A program made the translations under genes and the position numbers. A stretch of DNA of 64,000 nucleotides from an uncultured bacterium (lineage in GTDB: Bacteria > Desulfobacterota > Desulfobaccia > Desulfobaccales > 0-14-0-80-60-11): NCBI GenBank assembly GCA_937943575.1, contig CALEAV010000003.1:45684-109683 (forward strand), given 5' to 3'. Positions within the stretch are counted from its first letter, which is position 1, and each line of letters opens with the position of its first letter. Positions 1 to 9,690 of the stretch are shown here, one piece after another. The notes under the pieces were generated by a model. That model was not told the DNA's origin, made no database searches, and worked only from the letters and a program-made list of their open reading frames with translations.

Positions 1-897
1 CTTGGGGTGGCGCTCGAAGAAGTCCGGGGGCAGGCTGCCGCTGACACTCCGCACCAGGAGCTCCTCGTCGTCCATGAGATAGGTGCCCTGCCCCTGCACG
101 ATGTGGAGGCGCACCGGCGGCTCCTTGGCGGGCCACAGGCGGGAGGCCTGAAAGGCCTTCCAGGACTCCCTCAGGCGGCTGGCGGCCAGCTCCGCCCGTT
201 CGTGGAGATACACCACCGCCTCATTCACCTTGAGGGTCTGGGTGGCCAGGAAGATGCCCTCCAGCACCTGATGAGGCAGGGCCTCCAGGAGGAACATCTC
301 CGGGGTGGCGCCCTCCAAGGGGGGGGCGGCATTCACCACCAGGACGGGGTGCTCCTTTTCCACCCGGATTTCGCACCACTTGGGCCCTACCGGCCGGATG
401 GTGAGGAGGCCGAACTCGCAAAACCCCGCCGCCACCACCTTCTGGAGAAAGGAATCGAACCCCTGGCTGAAGAAGGTGCGCAGGCCCTTGTAGCCGTCGT
501 AGTCCTGGTACTCCTCCCAGGAGAGGGGGTCGATCCTGCCCGCCAGCTCGGAGATGTAGGGCTTCTGGGATTCGTAGAACTCCTGGAAGTCCTTCCCCAC
601 CAGCCACTGGCTCAGGGGGCGGCCGTCGTCGAGGTGGCTGGCCAGAATCCGGGGCACCATGTCCGGGGTGACCAGCTCATAGAGGTGGGAGCCCAGCCTG
701 TCCCGGATTTCCACCATCACGTCCTTGCCAGCCACCCCCCGCCAGCCCACCAGGCGGACGGTCACCTCCCCCAGCTCGTCCAGGGAGCGACGCCGGATCT
801 CCTCGTGAAAGGCATTCTCCACCTCCAGGGCCGGGGTGAGATCCGCACCCGGAAAGGTGGAGATACTGACGGTCATGATATGTCGGTTGGGGGCCAT
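1..897 (-). CDS. NuoF-like NADH dehydrogenase (flavin/Fe-S) subunit, C-terminus truncated by window edge
   Basis: Own minus-strand translation from ATG at 897: MAPNRHIMTVSISTFPGADLTPALEVENAFHEEIRRRSLDELGEVTVRLVGWRG...KPYISELAGRIDPLSWEEYQDYDGYKGLRTFFSQ...LKVNEAVVYLHERAELAASRLRES; resembles NuoF/HoxF (R.G.IDP.s..EY...GY.al, ..vYlr.E). Open at the edge, so missing from the ORF track. Confidence 0.65.
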   Translation of the reverse strand, partial: MAPNRHIMTVSISTFPGADLTPALEVENAFHEEIRRRSLDELGEVTVRLVGWRGVAGKDVMVEIRDRLGSHLYELVTPDMVPRILASHLDDGRPLSQWLVGKDFQEFYESQKPYISELAGRIDPLSWEEYQDYDGYKGLRTFFSQGFDSFLQKVVAAGFCEFGLLTIRPVGPKWCEIRVEKEHPVLVVNAAPPLEGATPEMFLLEALPHQVLEGIFLATQTLKVNEAVVYLHERAELAASRLRESWKAFQASRLWPAKEPPVRLHIVQGQGTYLMDDEELLVRSVSGSLPPDFFERHPK

Positions 898-1014
898 AGG
901 CTCACTTCACCCGCCGTGGGGCGGTTTTGCAGACAAATATGCAAGGTTCCTTCCGGGGCGCTGCAAAGGGCACCCCTAAGATGCCCTTAGGGAGGTTGCC
1001 GGGCGCCGGCGCGC

Positions 1015-1539
1015 CTAGCGGGCGCTCACCAGCTCGGTGAGCTCAAAGGCCACGGTCCTGGCGAAGCGCTCCCGGCGGCTCTGTTCCAAACGGTCGGCCC
1101 GGCCGAAGCTCAGGCAGTGGGTGACGCACTTGGCCACACAGGCCGGCTCCAGGCCCTGGTCCACCCGGTCCATGCAGTAGTCGCACTTCACCACCTTGCC
1201 GGTCTCCGGGTTCCACTGGGGGGCGCCCCAGGGACAGGCGATGATGCAGCTCTTGCAGCCCACACACAGGGACTGCTCCACATAGACGATGCCGTCCTTG
1301 GGCCGCATGCGCATGGCCCCGGTGGGGCAGGCGGGCACGCACCACGGCTCGCTGCAATGGAAGCAGGGCATGAAGACAAAGGCCTGCCGCGGCTGCTGGT
1401 TGATCATTTTGGGGCCCACCGGGATGATCTGCCCCAGGCGCGGGCCCAGGGGCAGGCCCTTGTTGCTCTTGCAGTGCACCTCGCAGCTCAGGCAGCCGAT
1501 GCAGCGCTTCTGGTTCTGCAACAGGTAATACTGGCTCAT
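1015..1539 (-). CDS. 4Fe-4S dicluster protein (DMSO reductase-family iron-sulfur subunit)
   Basis: MSQYYLLQNQKRCIGCLSCEVHCKSNKG...CFHCSEPWCVPACPTGAM...CVGCKSCIIACPWGAPQW...KCDYCMDRV; multiple CxxCxxCxxxC motifs; start chosen at MSQYY. Confidence 0.85.
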   Translation of the reverse strand: MSQYYLLQNQKRCIGCLSCEVHCKSNKGLPLGPRLGQIIPVGPKMINQQPRQAFVFMPCFHCSEPWCVPACPTGAMRMRPKDGIVYVEQSLCVGCKSCIIACPWGAPQWNPETGKVVKCDYCMDRVDQGLEPACVAKCVTHCLSFGRADRLEQSRRERFARTVAFELTELVSAR

Positions 1540-1621
1540 GCGTCCTCCATGTCGAGGGGAACCAAGGCTCCCTTGCTCCCGCAGCCGCCCCGGAATGGCG
1601 GCGGCTGCCCTCCGGGAGGGT

Positions 1622-3709
1622 TCATTTGGCCGGCCGGACCGTGATGAAGGTGTCCTCATAGGCCGGGCTGCCGCCCACCATGTCGGAGAGGTTCTCCTGC
1701 AGCACCGCGTCGCTGGCCCCCTTCTGGTAGGCCCGGGTCTGGGCCGGCACGGTCTTGCCGAAGCCGTGCAGCATGAAGACCGCCTCGGGGTGGATGAATT
1801 CCGTCACCCTGGCCTTGATCCGGCCCCGGCCCACGGCGGATTCCACCTCCACATAGGCGCCGTCCTGCACCCCCAGCTGGGCGGCCGCCTGGGGGTGGAT
1901 CCAGAGTTCGTTTTCCGGCACCAGCTCATGCAGGTAAAGGTTGTTCTGGGTGGAGCAGTGGGTGTGGGCGGCGCAGCGCCCCACCAGGAGGCGGAAGCGC
2001 CCCTCCGGCGGCCGGGCCGGCGGCTGATAGGGCGGGAAGGAGGGGAAGCCCGCCTTCTCCAGCAGCGGGCTCACCAACTCGATCTTGCCGGATTCGGTTT
2101 TGAATGTGAGCCCGTTTTGGCGGTCCCAGAGGATGGGGTCCTTGCTCAGAGCCACAAAGCCCTTGGCGTCGAAGTCAGAGAGGCTCACCCCCATATCCTT
2201 GAGCTGGAAATTCCAGATGTCTTCGATGGTCTCATAGGGGAGATAGCTGCCGATGCCTAAGCGGTCCGCCAGCTTCTTGAGGATCTCCCAGGCAGGCTTG
2301 GTGTCATAGCGGGGGCTCACGGCCTGGCGGCGGATGAAGAGCTGGGGCTTGAGGCCGCTGGCCAGCTGGATGGAGTCGGCCCGCTCCAGATAGATGGACT
2401 CCGGCAGGATGACATCAGCAAACCAGGCGATCTCGCTGAAATTCACGTCAATGGCCACAATCAGGTCCAGGGTGTCCAGGGCCTTGCGCATGGTGTTGCT
2501 GTCGGCGATGGACTGCAACGGCTCGATGCGGTTGAAGATGGCCGCCTTGATGGGGTAGGGGTCCTGGCTGAGGATGGCCCTGGCCAGCTGCTGGGGATTG
2601 CCGTGGGAGGCGTCCGCCACCGGGAAGAGGCCGCCGCCGGAGCCGTCAAAGCGGGGCGCGGTGATCTTGGGGAATTCCTGGTTGACATACTTGCCGATGT
2701 CCCCCCGGCCCGCGGCCTTGGGCCCCTTCTTGATGATGAGGCCGCCCTTGGCCTCGATGCTCCCCAAAAGCGCATTGAGAATGATGAGGGAGCGCCGGAA
2801 ATAAATTTCATTGGTGTGGTGGGCCCCCCGGTAGCCGTAGTGAAAGACCACCTGGGGCTTGGCGGCCGCCGCCTCCCGGGCGATCTGCACGATGGTCTCC
2901 GCCGGGATGCCGGTCTCCTCGGCGGCCCAGGCGGGGGTGTAGGGCTCCACAAAGGCCCTGAGCTCGTCCAGGCCCGCCACCCAGCGGCTGACATAGTCCT
3001 TGTCGTAGAGACCCTCCTTGAGAAGGGTGTGGATGAGGGCGTAGTTGAGGGCCAGATCGGTGCCCGGCCGGATCATGAGATAGCGGTCGGCCTTGGTGGC
3101 GGTGACGGTGACCCGGGGGTCGATGTACACCAGCCTGGCGCCCTTCTCCATGGCGTCCAAAAGGTTGTTGATGGGCCGGATCTCCAGGGATTCGAAGATG
3201 TTGCGGCCATAGAGGACGATGTAGCGGGTGTTGGCGTAGTCAATCCCGATTTCGGCGTCGGTGTAGCCGGTGAGGCTGCGGAAGGCGGTGTTCACCGAAC
3301 CTTTGCAGAGGGCGTCGTGGGTGAAGTGGTTGGGGGAGCCCAAGGCCTTCATGAAGGTCTTGCTGATGTGGGTGTTCAGATTGGTGCGCTCGCCAAAGAC
3401 CACGCTCTGGGGGCCGTGGGCGGCGACGACGGCCTTGAGTTTCTCCGCGGTGTAATCCAGGGCTTCGTCCCAGGAGGCCTTGCGCCACTGGCCGGCCCCC
3501 CTCTTCCCGGTGCGGATCATGGGATACTGGGGCCGCTCCTGGTCATGGAGGAGGGCCAGCCCGGCCGACCCTTTGGCGCACAGGGCCCCTTCCAGCCCCG
3601 GGACGTGGGGGTTCCCCTGAATCCAGACCACATCATCGTCCACCACCCGCACCAGGATGGGGCAGCGCACGGTGCACATGAAACAGATGCTCCAGACGTC
3701 CTTTGCCAT
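1622..3709 (-). CDS. Molybdopterin oxidoreductase, PhsA/PsrA-like catalytic subunit
   Basis: MAKDVWSICFMCTVRCPILVRV (N-terminal Fe-S Cys motif), HDALCKGSVN (candidate Mo-ligand Cys), VILPESIYLERADS, HCSTQNN; start chosen at MAKDV; no TAT signal seen. Confidence 0.85.
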   Translation of the reverse strand: MAKDVWSICFMCTVRCPILVRVVDDDVVWIQGNPHVPGLEGALCAKGSAGLALLHDQERPQYPMIRTGKRGAGQWRKASWDEALDYTAEKLKAVVAAHGPQSVVFGERTNLNTHISKTFMKALGSPNHFTHDALCKGSVNTAFRSLTGYTDAEIGIDYANTRYIVLYGRNIFESLEIRPINNLLDAMEKGARLVYIDPRVTVTATKADRYLMIRPGTDLALNYALIHTLLKEGLYDKDYVSRWVAGLDELRAFVEPYTPAWAAEETGIPAETIVQIAREAAAAKPQVVFHYGYRGAHHTNEIYFRRSLIILNALLGSIEAKGGLIIKKGPKAAGRGDIGKYVNQEFPKITAPRFDGSGGGLFPVADASHGNPQQLARAILSQDPYPIKAAIFNRIEPLQSIADSNTMRKALDTLDLIVAIDVNFSEIAWFADVILPESIYLERADSIQLASGLKPQLFIRRQAVSPRYDTKPAWEILKKLADRLGIGSYLPYETIEDIWNFQLKDMGVSLSDFDAKGFVALSKDPILWDRQNGLTFKTESGKIELVSPLLEKAGFPSFPPYQPPARPPEGRFRLLVGRCAAHTHCSTQNNLYLHELVPENELWIHPQAAAQLGVQDGAYVEVESAVGRGRIKARVTEFIHPEAVFMLHGFGKTVPAQTRAYQKGASDAVLQENLSDMVGGSPAYEDTFITVRPAK

Positions 3710-4038
3710 GAGCGGCCGCCTTTCCTCAATTAAAGGGTGATTATTATCTAATATTTTTTGAATAACAAAACCCGGCCGATTTGACAAGCGGGCAGGCCCT
3801 TGTCGTCCTGAAAACCCCCAGGTGGGGTCCTGGCCGGTGGGCATGGATTTTAACTATACCCACCTTGTGACCAAATGCCAAGAGGTTTGTGGCCGGGGGA
3901 GGAGCCTGCGGCCGATTTCCCTGGCGGCGGGACGGCTTCCGGGAAATTGTCGGGGGAGCGGGGACCGGGGCGGGGTCCGCCCTGCCGGGAGGCCATCCCC
4001 ATCTCGACAATGCTCCCATTCTGCGCTAATAGATAGAC

Positions 4039-5838
4039 ATGAGCGACGCCGATGTGGCTGCCATCGAGACGGAGCCGTCTCCGGCGCCCTCCCCCAAGGA
4101 GCTCATCGAGGGGGAGGCCAAAAAAGAGCGGCTGGGGCAGTGGTATGCCACCGCCATCTGCGGCAACGACATCACCTCCTCCTGCCTCTACGTGTCCGCC
4201 ATCGCCACGGTGTATGCCCAGACCCTGGCGCCCCTGGCCCTCCTCATCGTCGCCGGCATCCTCTACCTCTACCGCAAGATCTACACCGAGGTGGTGGAGG
4301 CCCTGCCCTTAAACGGCGGGGCCTACAACTGCCTTTTGAACAGCACCCGGAAGTTCACCGCCGCCCTGGCCGCCTGCCTCACGCTGCTCTCCTATCTGGC
4401 CACCGCGGTGATCTCTGCCAAGACAGGCGCGGAGTATCTGGACAACCTCCTGCCTTTTCTGCCGGCCATGGAGACCACCGCCGGGGTGCTCATCGTCTTT
4501 GCCGCCCTCACCATCCTGGGGATCACCGAGTCCGCCCGGGTGGCTTTGACCATCTTTCTCATTCACCTGGCCAGCCTCACCCTGTTTGTCCTCTTCAGCC
4601 TGCCCCAGGTAATCCAGACCTCCCCCGCCTGGGTGGAGAACCTCAGCCTCCTGGGGGAGATGCATTGGCCCACGGCCCTGTTCCTGGGGGTGTCGGCGGC
4701 CCTTCTGGGGGTGAGCGGCTTTGAAAGCTCCGCCAACTTCGTGGAGCAGCAGGAGCACGGCGTCTTCCGCAAGACCCTGCGGAACATGTGGGTGGCGGTC
4801 ACCGTCTTCAACCCCCTCCTCGCCTTTCTGGCCCTGCGGCTGATGCCGGTGGAGAGCATCCGGCAGCACCAGGATGACCTGCTCTCCTGGCTGGGGCTCC
4901 AGGTGGGCGGCAAGCTTCTGCATGACCTCATTGTGGTGGACGCCTTCCTGGTGCTCTCCGGTGCGGTGCTCACCAGTTACGTGGGCGTCACCGGTCTGGT
5001 GCACCGCATGACCCTGGACCAGTGCTTCCCCCAGTTTCTCCTCCAGACCAACCGCCGGGGCACCTACCACCGCATCATCCTGGGCTTCATGGGCCTGTGC
5101 ATCTCCATCCTCTACCTCACCGGCGGGCGGCTGCTCTCTTTGGCCGGGGTCTACACCATCTCCTTCCTGGGGGTCATGACCCTCTTCGGCATCGGCAATA
5201 TCCTCCTCAAAATCAACCGCCGGGAGCTGAAGCGCACCTACCGGGCTTCCTGGGGCACCGTGATCCTGGGGACCCTGGCCACCGCCACCGGCATCGTGGG
5301 CAACATCATCATCGATTACCGCTTCCTCCTGTATTTCATGGTGTATTTCATCCCCGCCGTGGTGGTGGTGGGGATCATGTATGCCCGCATTCCCATTTAC
5401 AAGGGGATCCTCCTCCTCATCAACGAGGCCTTCGAGCGCCTCTTCATCTGGCGCAGCATCATCATCGACAAGATCACCGACATCACCAACATCCGCCTGG
5501 TGCTCTTTGCCCGGGGGGGCAGGCTCTACCGGCTGGCCAAGGCCTTCGCCTATATCGCCCAGAACGAATCCAGCCGCAAGATCACGGTGGTGCGCCTCTA
5601 CCGGACCTTTGACCCGGCGGAGGAGGCGGAGATGCAGGAGAGCCTGAAGGTGATGCGGGAGCTCTATCCGGATCTGCAGATCGACTACCTCGCCCGGGAA
5701 GGGGCCTTCGGGCCGGAGATGGTGGAGGCCATCGCCCAGGAGCTCAAGGTCCCTAAAAACAACATCTTCATCGGCGCCCCGGAGGAGAAGCACCGCTTCT
5801 CGGTGGAGGACCTGGGTGGGGTGCGGGTGATCTTCTGA
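4039..5838 (+). CDS. APC-family amino acid/polyamine permease with C-terminal cytoplasmic USP-like extension
   Basis: Multiple TM segments with ALPLNGGAYNCLLNSTRK (APC motif); soluble C-terminal ~110 aa (KITVVRLYRTFDPAEEAEMQESLKVM...). Confidence 0.8.
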   Translation: MSDADVAAIETEPSPAPSPKELIEGEAKKERLGQWYATAICGNDITSSCLYVSAIATVYAQTLAPLALLIVAGILYLYRKIYTEVVEALPLNGGAYNCLLNSTRKFTAALAACLTLLSYLATAVISAKTGAEYLDNLLPFLPAMETTAGVLIVFAALTILGITESARVALTIFLIHLASLTLFVLFSLPQVIQTSPAWVENLSLLGEMHWPTALFLGVSAALLGVSGFESSANFVEQQEHGVFRKTLRNMWVAVTVFNPLLAFLALRLMPVESIRQHQDDLLSWLGLQVGGKLLHDLIVVDAFLVLSGAVLTSYVGVTGLVHRMTLDQCFPQFLLQTNRRGTYHRIILGFMGLCISILYLTGGRLLSLAGVYTISFLGVMTLFGIGNILLKINRRELKRTYRASWGTVILGTLATATGIVGNIIIDYRFLLYFMVYFIPAVVVVGIMYARIPIYKGILLLINEAFERLFIWRSIIIDKITDITNIRLVLFARGGRLYRLAKAFAYIAQNESSRKITVVRLYRTFDPAEEAEMQESLKVMRELYPDLQIDYLAREGAFGPEMVEAIAQELKVPKNNIFIGAPEEKHRFSVEDLGGVRVIF

Positions 5839-5890
5839 GCCGGGGCCCCTGGGAGCTTCCCTCCCCGGGAAAGGGAAAAGGTTTCCTTTC

Positions 5891-6064
5891 AGGCTGCATC
5901 AGGCAGGTTCATGGCAACCAGGTCCTGAACAACGTGGCCGATGCCTGCTTCCCGGTTCCCTCAAGGTTGCATCAGGCAGGTTGAGGGCAACAGCCGGGGC
6001 CTCATGCCCCTCCGGGCGGCACCTACCTTGTCTTCAAAGGTTTCTCAGGCAGGTTGAGAGCCGC
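5891..6064. repeat. Three degenerate copies of a ~28 bp repeat at 73-74 bp spacing
   Basis: AGGCTGCATCAGGCAGGTTCATGGCAAC (5891), AGGTTGCATCAGGCAGGTTGAGGGCAAC (5964), AGGTTTCTCAGGCAGGTTGAGAGCCGC (6038). Confidence 0.75.
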
Positions 6065-6383
6065 GGCCTCCCAGGGCCCGGGAGACCGGCAGTCTCCCCG
6101 GTCGCCGGGGCCGGAAATCCGTGCCCCGTGGTGAGCTTGGGGGGAAGCTCTGCGGCGCCCATACTGCCTGTCGGCGGAGCCGCGGAAGACCCGCCCGGGG
6201 CCCCGGCCCGGGGCGGGAGGGCCGGTGCCTGATTTTCTTGGGCAAGCTGGCGCGGCCTGAGGCCTTCCCCCACCCCAGCCGGGAGAGGGGCCGCCGAGCG
6301 GTCTGAGGGGTGCGAAGGTCATCGGCGGCTGCGGCCGCCGGCAGGGGAGGGGGCAGGAGAGAGGAGACCTGCCCCCGGATGCT

Positions 6384-7451
6384 TCAGATGGTGCGGGTAA
6401 AGCCGGTGAAGCGGTAGAGATCCCCCATGAGTTCCTCATATTCGCCCTTAAGCTTCTGGTAGAGCCGGGCGTTTTCCATGGCCAGGGCCGCCTGTTCCGC
6501 CAGGGAGGCCATGAAGGTGATCTCATCGTCGGTGAAATCCCGGGGCTCGCTGGTGTAGAGGCGCATGACCCCGATGACCTTGCCTTTGAGGGAGATGGGC
6601 ACCGACAGGATGGAGCGGATGCCCTCCTCCGCCAGCTCCTTGGGGTAGGAGGCCCGGGGGTCGCTGGCCACGTCGTAGATGGACACCGCCTTGCCCATCA
6701 TGGCCTCGGTGATGGACTTGTCCGTGGTCACCGGGCCTTTGTTGATGTAGCGGTCGCTGAGGCCGTAGGAGGCCACCAGCTCCATCCTCTGGCGCTTTTC
6801 GTCCAGCAGGCGCACCGCTGCGGCCTTGATGTCCAGGGAGGTGGTGGCGGTCTTCACCAGCAGGTGCAGGACTTTCTTGACGTCCAGGGCGGAGTTGATG
6901 GCCTTGGAAACCTCCAGCATGCCCTTGAGGAAATTGAGCTCCCGGGTGCGGGCTTCATACATCTGGGCGTTGGCGATGGCCTGGGCCCCCAGGTCCGCCA
7001 CGGCGCAGGCGAAATCCACCTCATCCATGGTGAAGTCGTGGGGCTCGGAGGTCAGGAGGCGCATGACGCCGATGACCTTGCCCTTGGAGACCATGGGGAT
7101 GGCCAGCATGCTGGCGATGCCCTCCTCCTTGGCTTCCTGGGGGTACTGGATGCGGGGGTCATTGACCACATCCAGGATGGCCACCGGCCGGCCGCTCAAG
7201 GCGTCGGCGATGCTTCTGTCCATGTCCACGGGGCCCTTGTTCAGGTACTTTTCGCTCAACCCGAAGGAGGCTGCCAGCTCCAGGGTGTTGGTTTTGGGGT
7301 TGACCAGGCGGATGGTGGCCCCCTTGAGCCCCATGGCCTCGGTGATCTGACGCACAATGGTGTCCAGGACCTCGCTCACCGCCAGGGTGGACCCCAGAGA
7401 CTTGCTGATTTCCTGGAAACTCCTCAGATACAGGCGTTCTTTGAATGACAT
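6384..7451 (-). CDS. Tandem GAF-domain protein
   Basis: Two homologous halves: ...DVVNDPRIQYPQEAKEEGIASMLAIPMVSKGKVIGVMRLLTSEPHDFT... and ...DVASDPRASYPKELAEEGIRSILSVPISLKGKVIGVMRLYTSEPRDFT... Confidence 0.85.
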   Translation of the reverse strand: MSFKERLYLRSFQEISKSLGSTLAVSEVLDTIVRQITEAMGLKGATIRLVNPKTNTLELAASFGLSEKYLNKGPVDMDRSIADALSGRPVAILDVVNDPRIQYPQEAKEEGIASMLAIPMVSKGKVIGVMRLLTSEPHDFTMDEVDFACAVADLGAQAIANAQMYEARTRELNFLKGMLEVSKAINSALDVKKVLHLLVKTATTSLDIKAAAVRLLDEKRQRMELVASYGLSDRYINKGPVTTDKSITEAMMGKAVSIYDVASDPRASYPKELAEEGIRSILSVPISLKGKVIGVMRLYTSEPRDFTDDEITFMASLAEQAALAMENARLYQKLKGEYEELMGDLYRFTGFTRTI

Positions 7452-7567
7452 CCTTCAGCCCTCCTTCTGGTATGGGGCTTCATTATACCGGAGTACGGTT
7501 CAGGGCGCCAGCGGCAACTTGCCCCGGGGACACCCGCCCCCGCCCCCGGAACACTTTTCTCCCCGCG

Positions 7568-8071
7568 TCAGTCCCGTTGCGGCAGCAGCCGCACCGTGAA
7601 GCCCGCGGTGTAAAAGTCCTCCGGGAGCCTCTCCCGGACCCAGGCCACCAGGGCGGCCAGGGTGCGGGCCCAGGCGGCGGTGTGGTCCTGGCCGCTCATG
7701 AGGTGGGCCAGCTCATGGCACAGGGTGAGGAGGCGCAGGCCCGGCGGGTAAAAGGTGATGCGCCCCTGGCCGTGGTGGGCCTCGGCCAAAAGCAGCTTGG
7801 CGTTCAGCGGCAGAAGCTGGGGTTCCGCCTCCGGGGGGGACTCCTCCAGCTCCAGGGTGGGGGGCGGAAAACCGAAGGCGGCGCAGATCTGGCGGTTCCA
7901 GTCGCCCAGCTCCTCCAGGGTGCGGGGAACGAGGAGCAGACGCGGATAGTAGTGGCACAGGTCGCAGAAGATCTCCCCGTCGCACACCAGATCGGCGTGG
8001 CGCCGGGGGTCCAGCTCCCGGCCGCAGGCGGCGCAGACCAGCTTGTCATTCAGGTTTGAATGGGAGGCCAT
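7568..8071 (-). CDS. Putative zincin-like (HExxH) protein with N-terminal CxxC...CxxC zinc ribbon
   Basis: MASHSNLNDKLVCAACGRELDPRRHADLVCDGEIFCDLCHYYPR...LLTLCHELAHLMSGQDH; start chosen at MASHS, upstream ATG also possible. Confidence 0.6.
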   Translation of the reverse strand: MASHSNLNDKLVCAACGRELDPRRHADLVCDGEIFCDLCHYYPRLLLVPRTLEELGDWNRQICAAFGFPPPTLELEESPPEAEPQLLPLNAKLLLAEAHHGQGRITFYPPGLRLLTLCHELAHLMSGQDHTAAWARTLAALVAWVRERLPEDFYTAGFTVRLLPQRD

Positions 8072-8148
8072 GGTGCCCAGGACCGTCTTCCCTTCCTTTT
8101 TCAAATAATACCCTTTGACTCGGAAAAGATTAAGTTGATAATAATGCC

Positions 8149-9690
8149 ATGCCGGGAAAAGTGTATCTGGTGGGGGCCGGGCCCGGGGATCCCGGCCTCA
8201 TCACGGTGAAAGGCCGTGAGGTCCTGAGGCGGGCCGGAGTGGTAATCTACGACCAGCTGGCCAGCCCGGAGCTCTTAAAGGAGGCCTCGGCCGACGCCGA
8301 GCTCATTTACGTGGGCAAGAAGGCCGGGGCCCACGCCCTGCCCCAGGAGGAGATCAACCGCCTGCTGGTGGCCAAGGCCAGGGAGGCCGCCGTGGTGGTG
8401 CGCCTGAAAGGCGGCGACCCCTTCGTCTTCGGCCGGGGCGGGGAGGAGGCCGAGGCCCTGGCCGCGGCCGGGGTGCCCTTCGAGGTGGTGCCGGGGGTGA
8501 CCTCGGCGGTGGCGGTGCCCGCCTATGCCGGCATCCCGGTGACCCATCGGGGCTTGGCCGCCCTGGTGACCTTCGTCACCGGCCACGAGGACCCCACCAA
8601 AGGCAAGAGCGACATTCCCTGGGAACACCTGGCCCGCCTCCCCGGCACCCTGGTCTTTCTCATGGGGGTGAAGAACCTGGCGGAGAACTGCGCCCGGCTC
8701 CTGGCGGGCGGCCGGGCCCCGGAGACCCCGGCGGCCCTCATCCAGGAGGGCACCCTCCCCACCCAGCGCACCGTCAGCGGCACCCTGGCCGACATCGCCC
8801 GGCGGGCCGAGGAGGCGGCCGTCAGCCCCCCGGCCATCCTGGTGGTGGGGGAGGTGGCGGGCTTGCGGGAGCGCCTTAAGTGGTGGGAGACCCGGCCCCT
8901 GTGGGGCAAGGTGGCGGTGGTGACCCGCACCCGCCAGCAGGCCGGGGCCCTCTCCCGGCGGCTCCGCGAGCTGGGGGCCCGGGTGGTGGAGATTCCGGCC
9001 CTCATGATCCTGCCGCCGGAGGACTTTGCCCCCCTGGATCAGGCGTTGACGTCGCTGTGGGACTTTCACTGGCTCATCTTCACCAGCGCCAACGGGGTGG
9101 AGGCCTTCTTCCGGCGTCTGTGGGAGCAGGGCCGGGATCTGCGGGCGGTGGGGCATCTCAGGCTGGCGGCCATCGGGCCGGCCACCGCCCAGGCCCTGGA
9201 GCGCCGGGGCTTGAGGGCGGATATTGTCCCCGGGAGCTTCGTGGCCGAAGAGCTGGCCCAGGCCCTGCTGCCCCACGTGAGGCCCGGGGACCGGGTGCTC
9301 CTTCCCCGGGCGGCCCAGGCCCGGGAGGCCCTGCCGGACATCCTGCGCCAAGGCGGGGTCAGGGTGGAGGTGGTGCCGGCCTACCGCATGGCGCCGCCCC
9401 CGGACATCCCCCCCGAGGCCCGGCCGTTTCTGGAGGAGGGGCGGGTGGATATCCTCACCTTCGCCAGCTCCGCCACGGTGCATCACTTCGCTGCCCTGGT
9501 GGGCCGGGAAAGGTTCATCGCCCTGGCCCGGCAGGCGGTGGTGGCCGCCATCGGTCCCATCACCGCCGCCAGTCTGGGGGAATATGGCATCACCCCCCAG
9601 GTGCAGCCGCAGGAATACACCATCCCGGCCCTGGCGGAGGCGGTGGCGGCGCATTTCCAGGCCCGCCGGGAAAAGGAGGAGGCAGGATGA
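8149..9690 (+). CDS. cobA-hemD: Uroporphyrinogen-III C-methyltransferase / uroporphyrinogen-III synthase fusion
   Basis: MPGKVYLVGAGPGDPGLITVKGREVLRRAGVVIYDQL...VRLKGGDPFVFGRGGEEAEAL; C-terminal HemD domain (LIFTSANGVEAFF...LTFASSATVHHF). Confidence 0.95.
   Translation: MPGKVYLVGAGPGDPGLITVKGREVLRRAGVVIYDQLASPELLKEASADAELIYVGKKAGAHALPQEEINRLLVAKAREAAVVVRLKGGDPFVFGRGGEEAEALAAAGVPFEVVPGVTSAVAVPAYAGIPVTHRGLAALVTFVTGHEDPTKGKSDIPWEHLARLPGTLVFLMGVKNLAENCARLLAGGRAPETPAALIQEGTLPTQRTVSGTLADIARRAEEAAVSPPAILVVGEVAGLRERLKWWETRPLWGKVAVVTRTRQQAGALSRRLRELGARVVEIPALMILPPEDFAPLDQALTSLWDFHWLIFTSANGVEAFFRRLWEQGRDLRAVGHLRLAAIGPATAQALERRGLRADIVPGSFVAEELAQALLPHVRPGDRVLLPRAAQAREALPDILRQGGVRVEVVPAYRMAPPPDIPPEARPFLEEGRVDILTFASSATVHHFAALVGRERFIALARQAVVAAIGPITAASLGEYGITPQVQPQEYTIPALAEAVAAHFQARREKEEAG

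Noticed and set aside
7-990. 327 aa plus-strand ORF at the left edge
   Set aside because: Antisense to the NuoF-like minus-strand frame, which reads as a coherent protein; composition is typical of GC-rich shadow ORFs.
5891-6064. CRISPR array
   Set aside because: Only three degenerate repeats, no identical repeat/spacer structure, no cas genes in the window.
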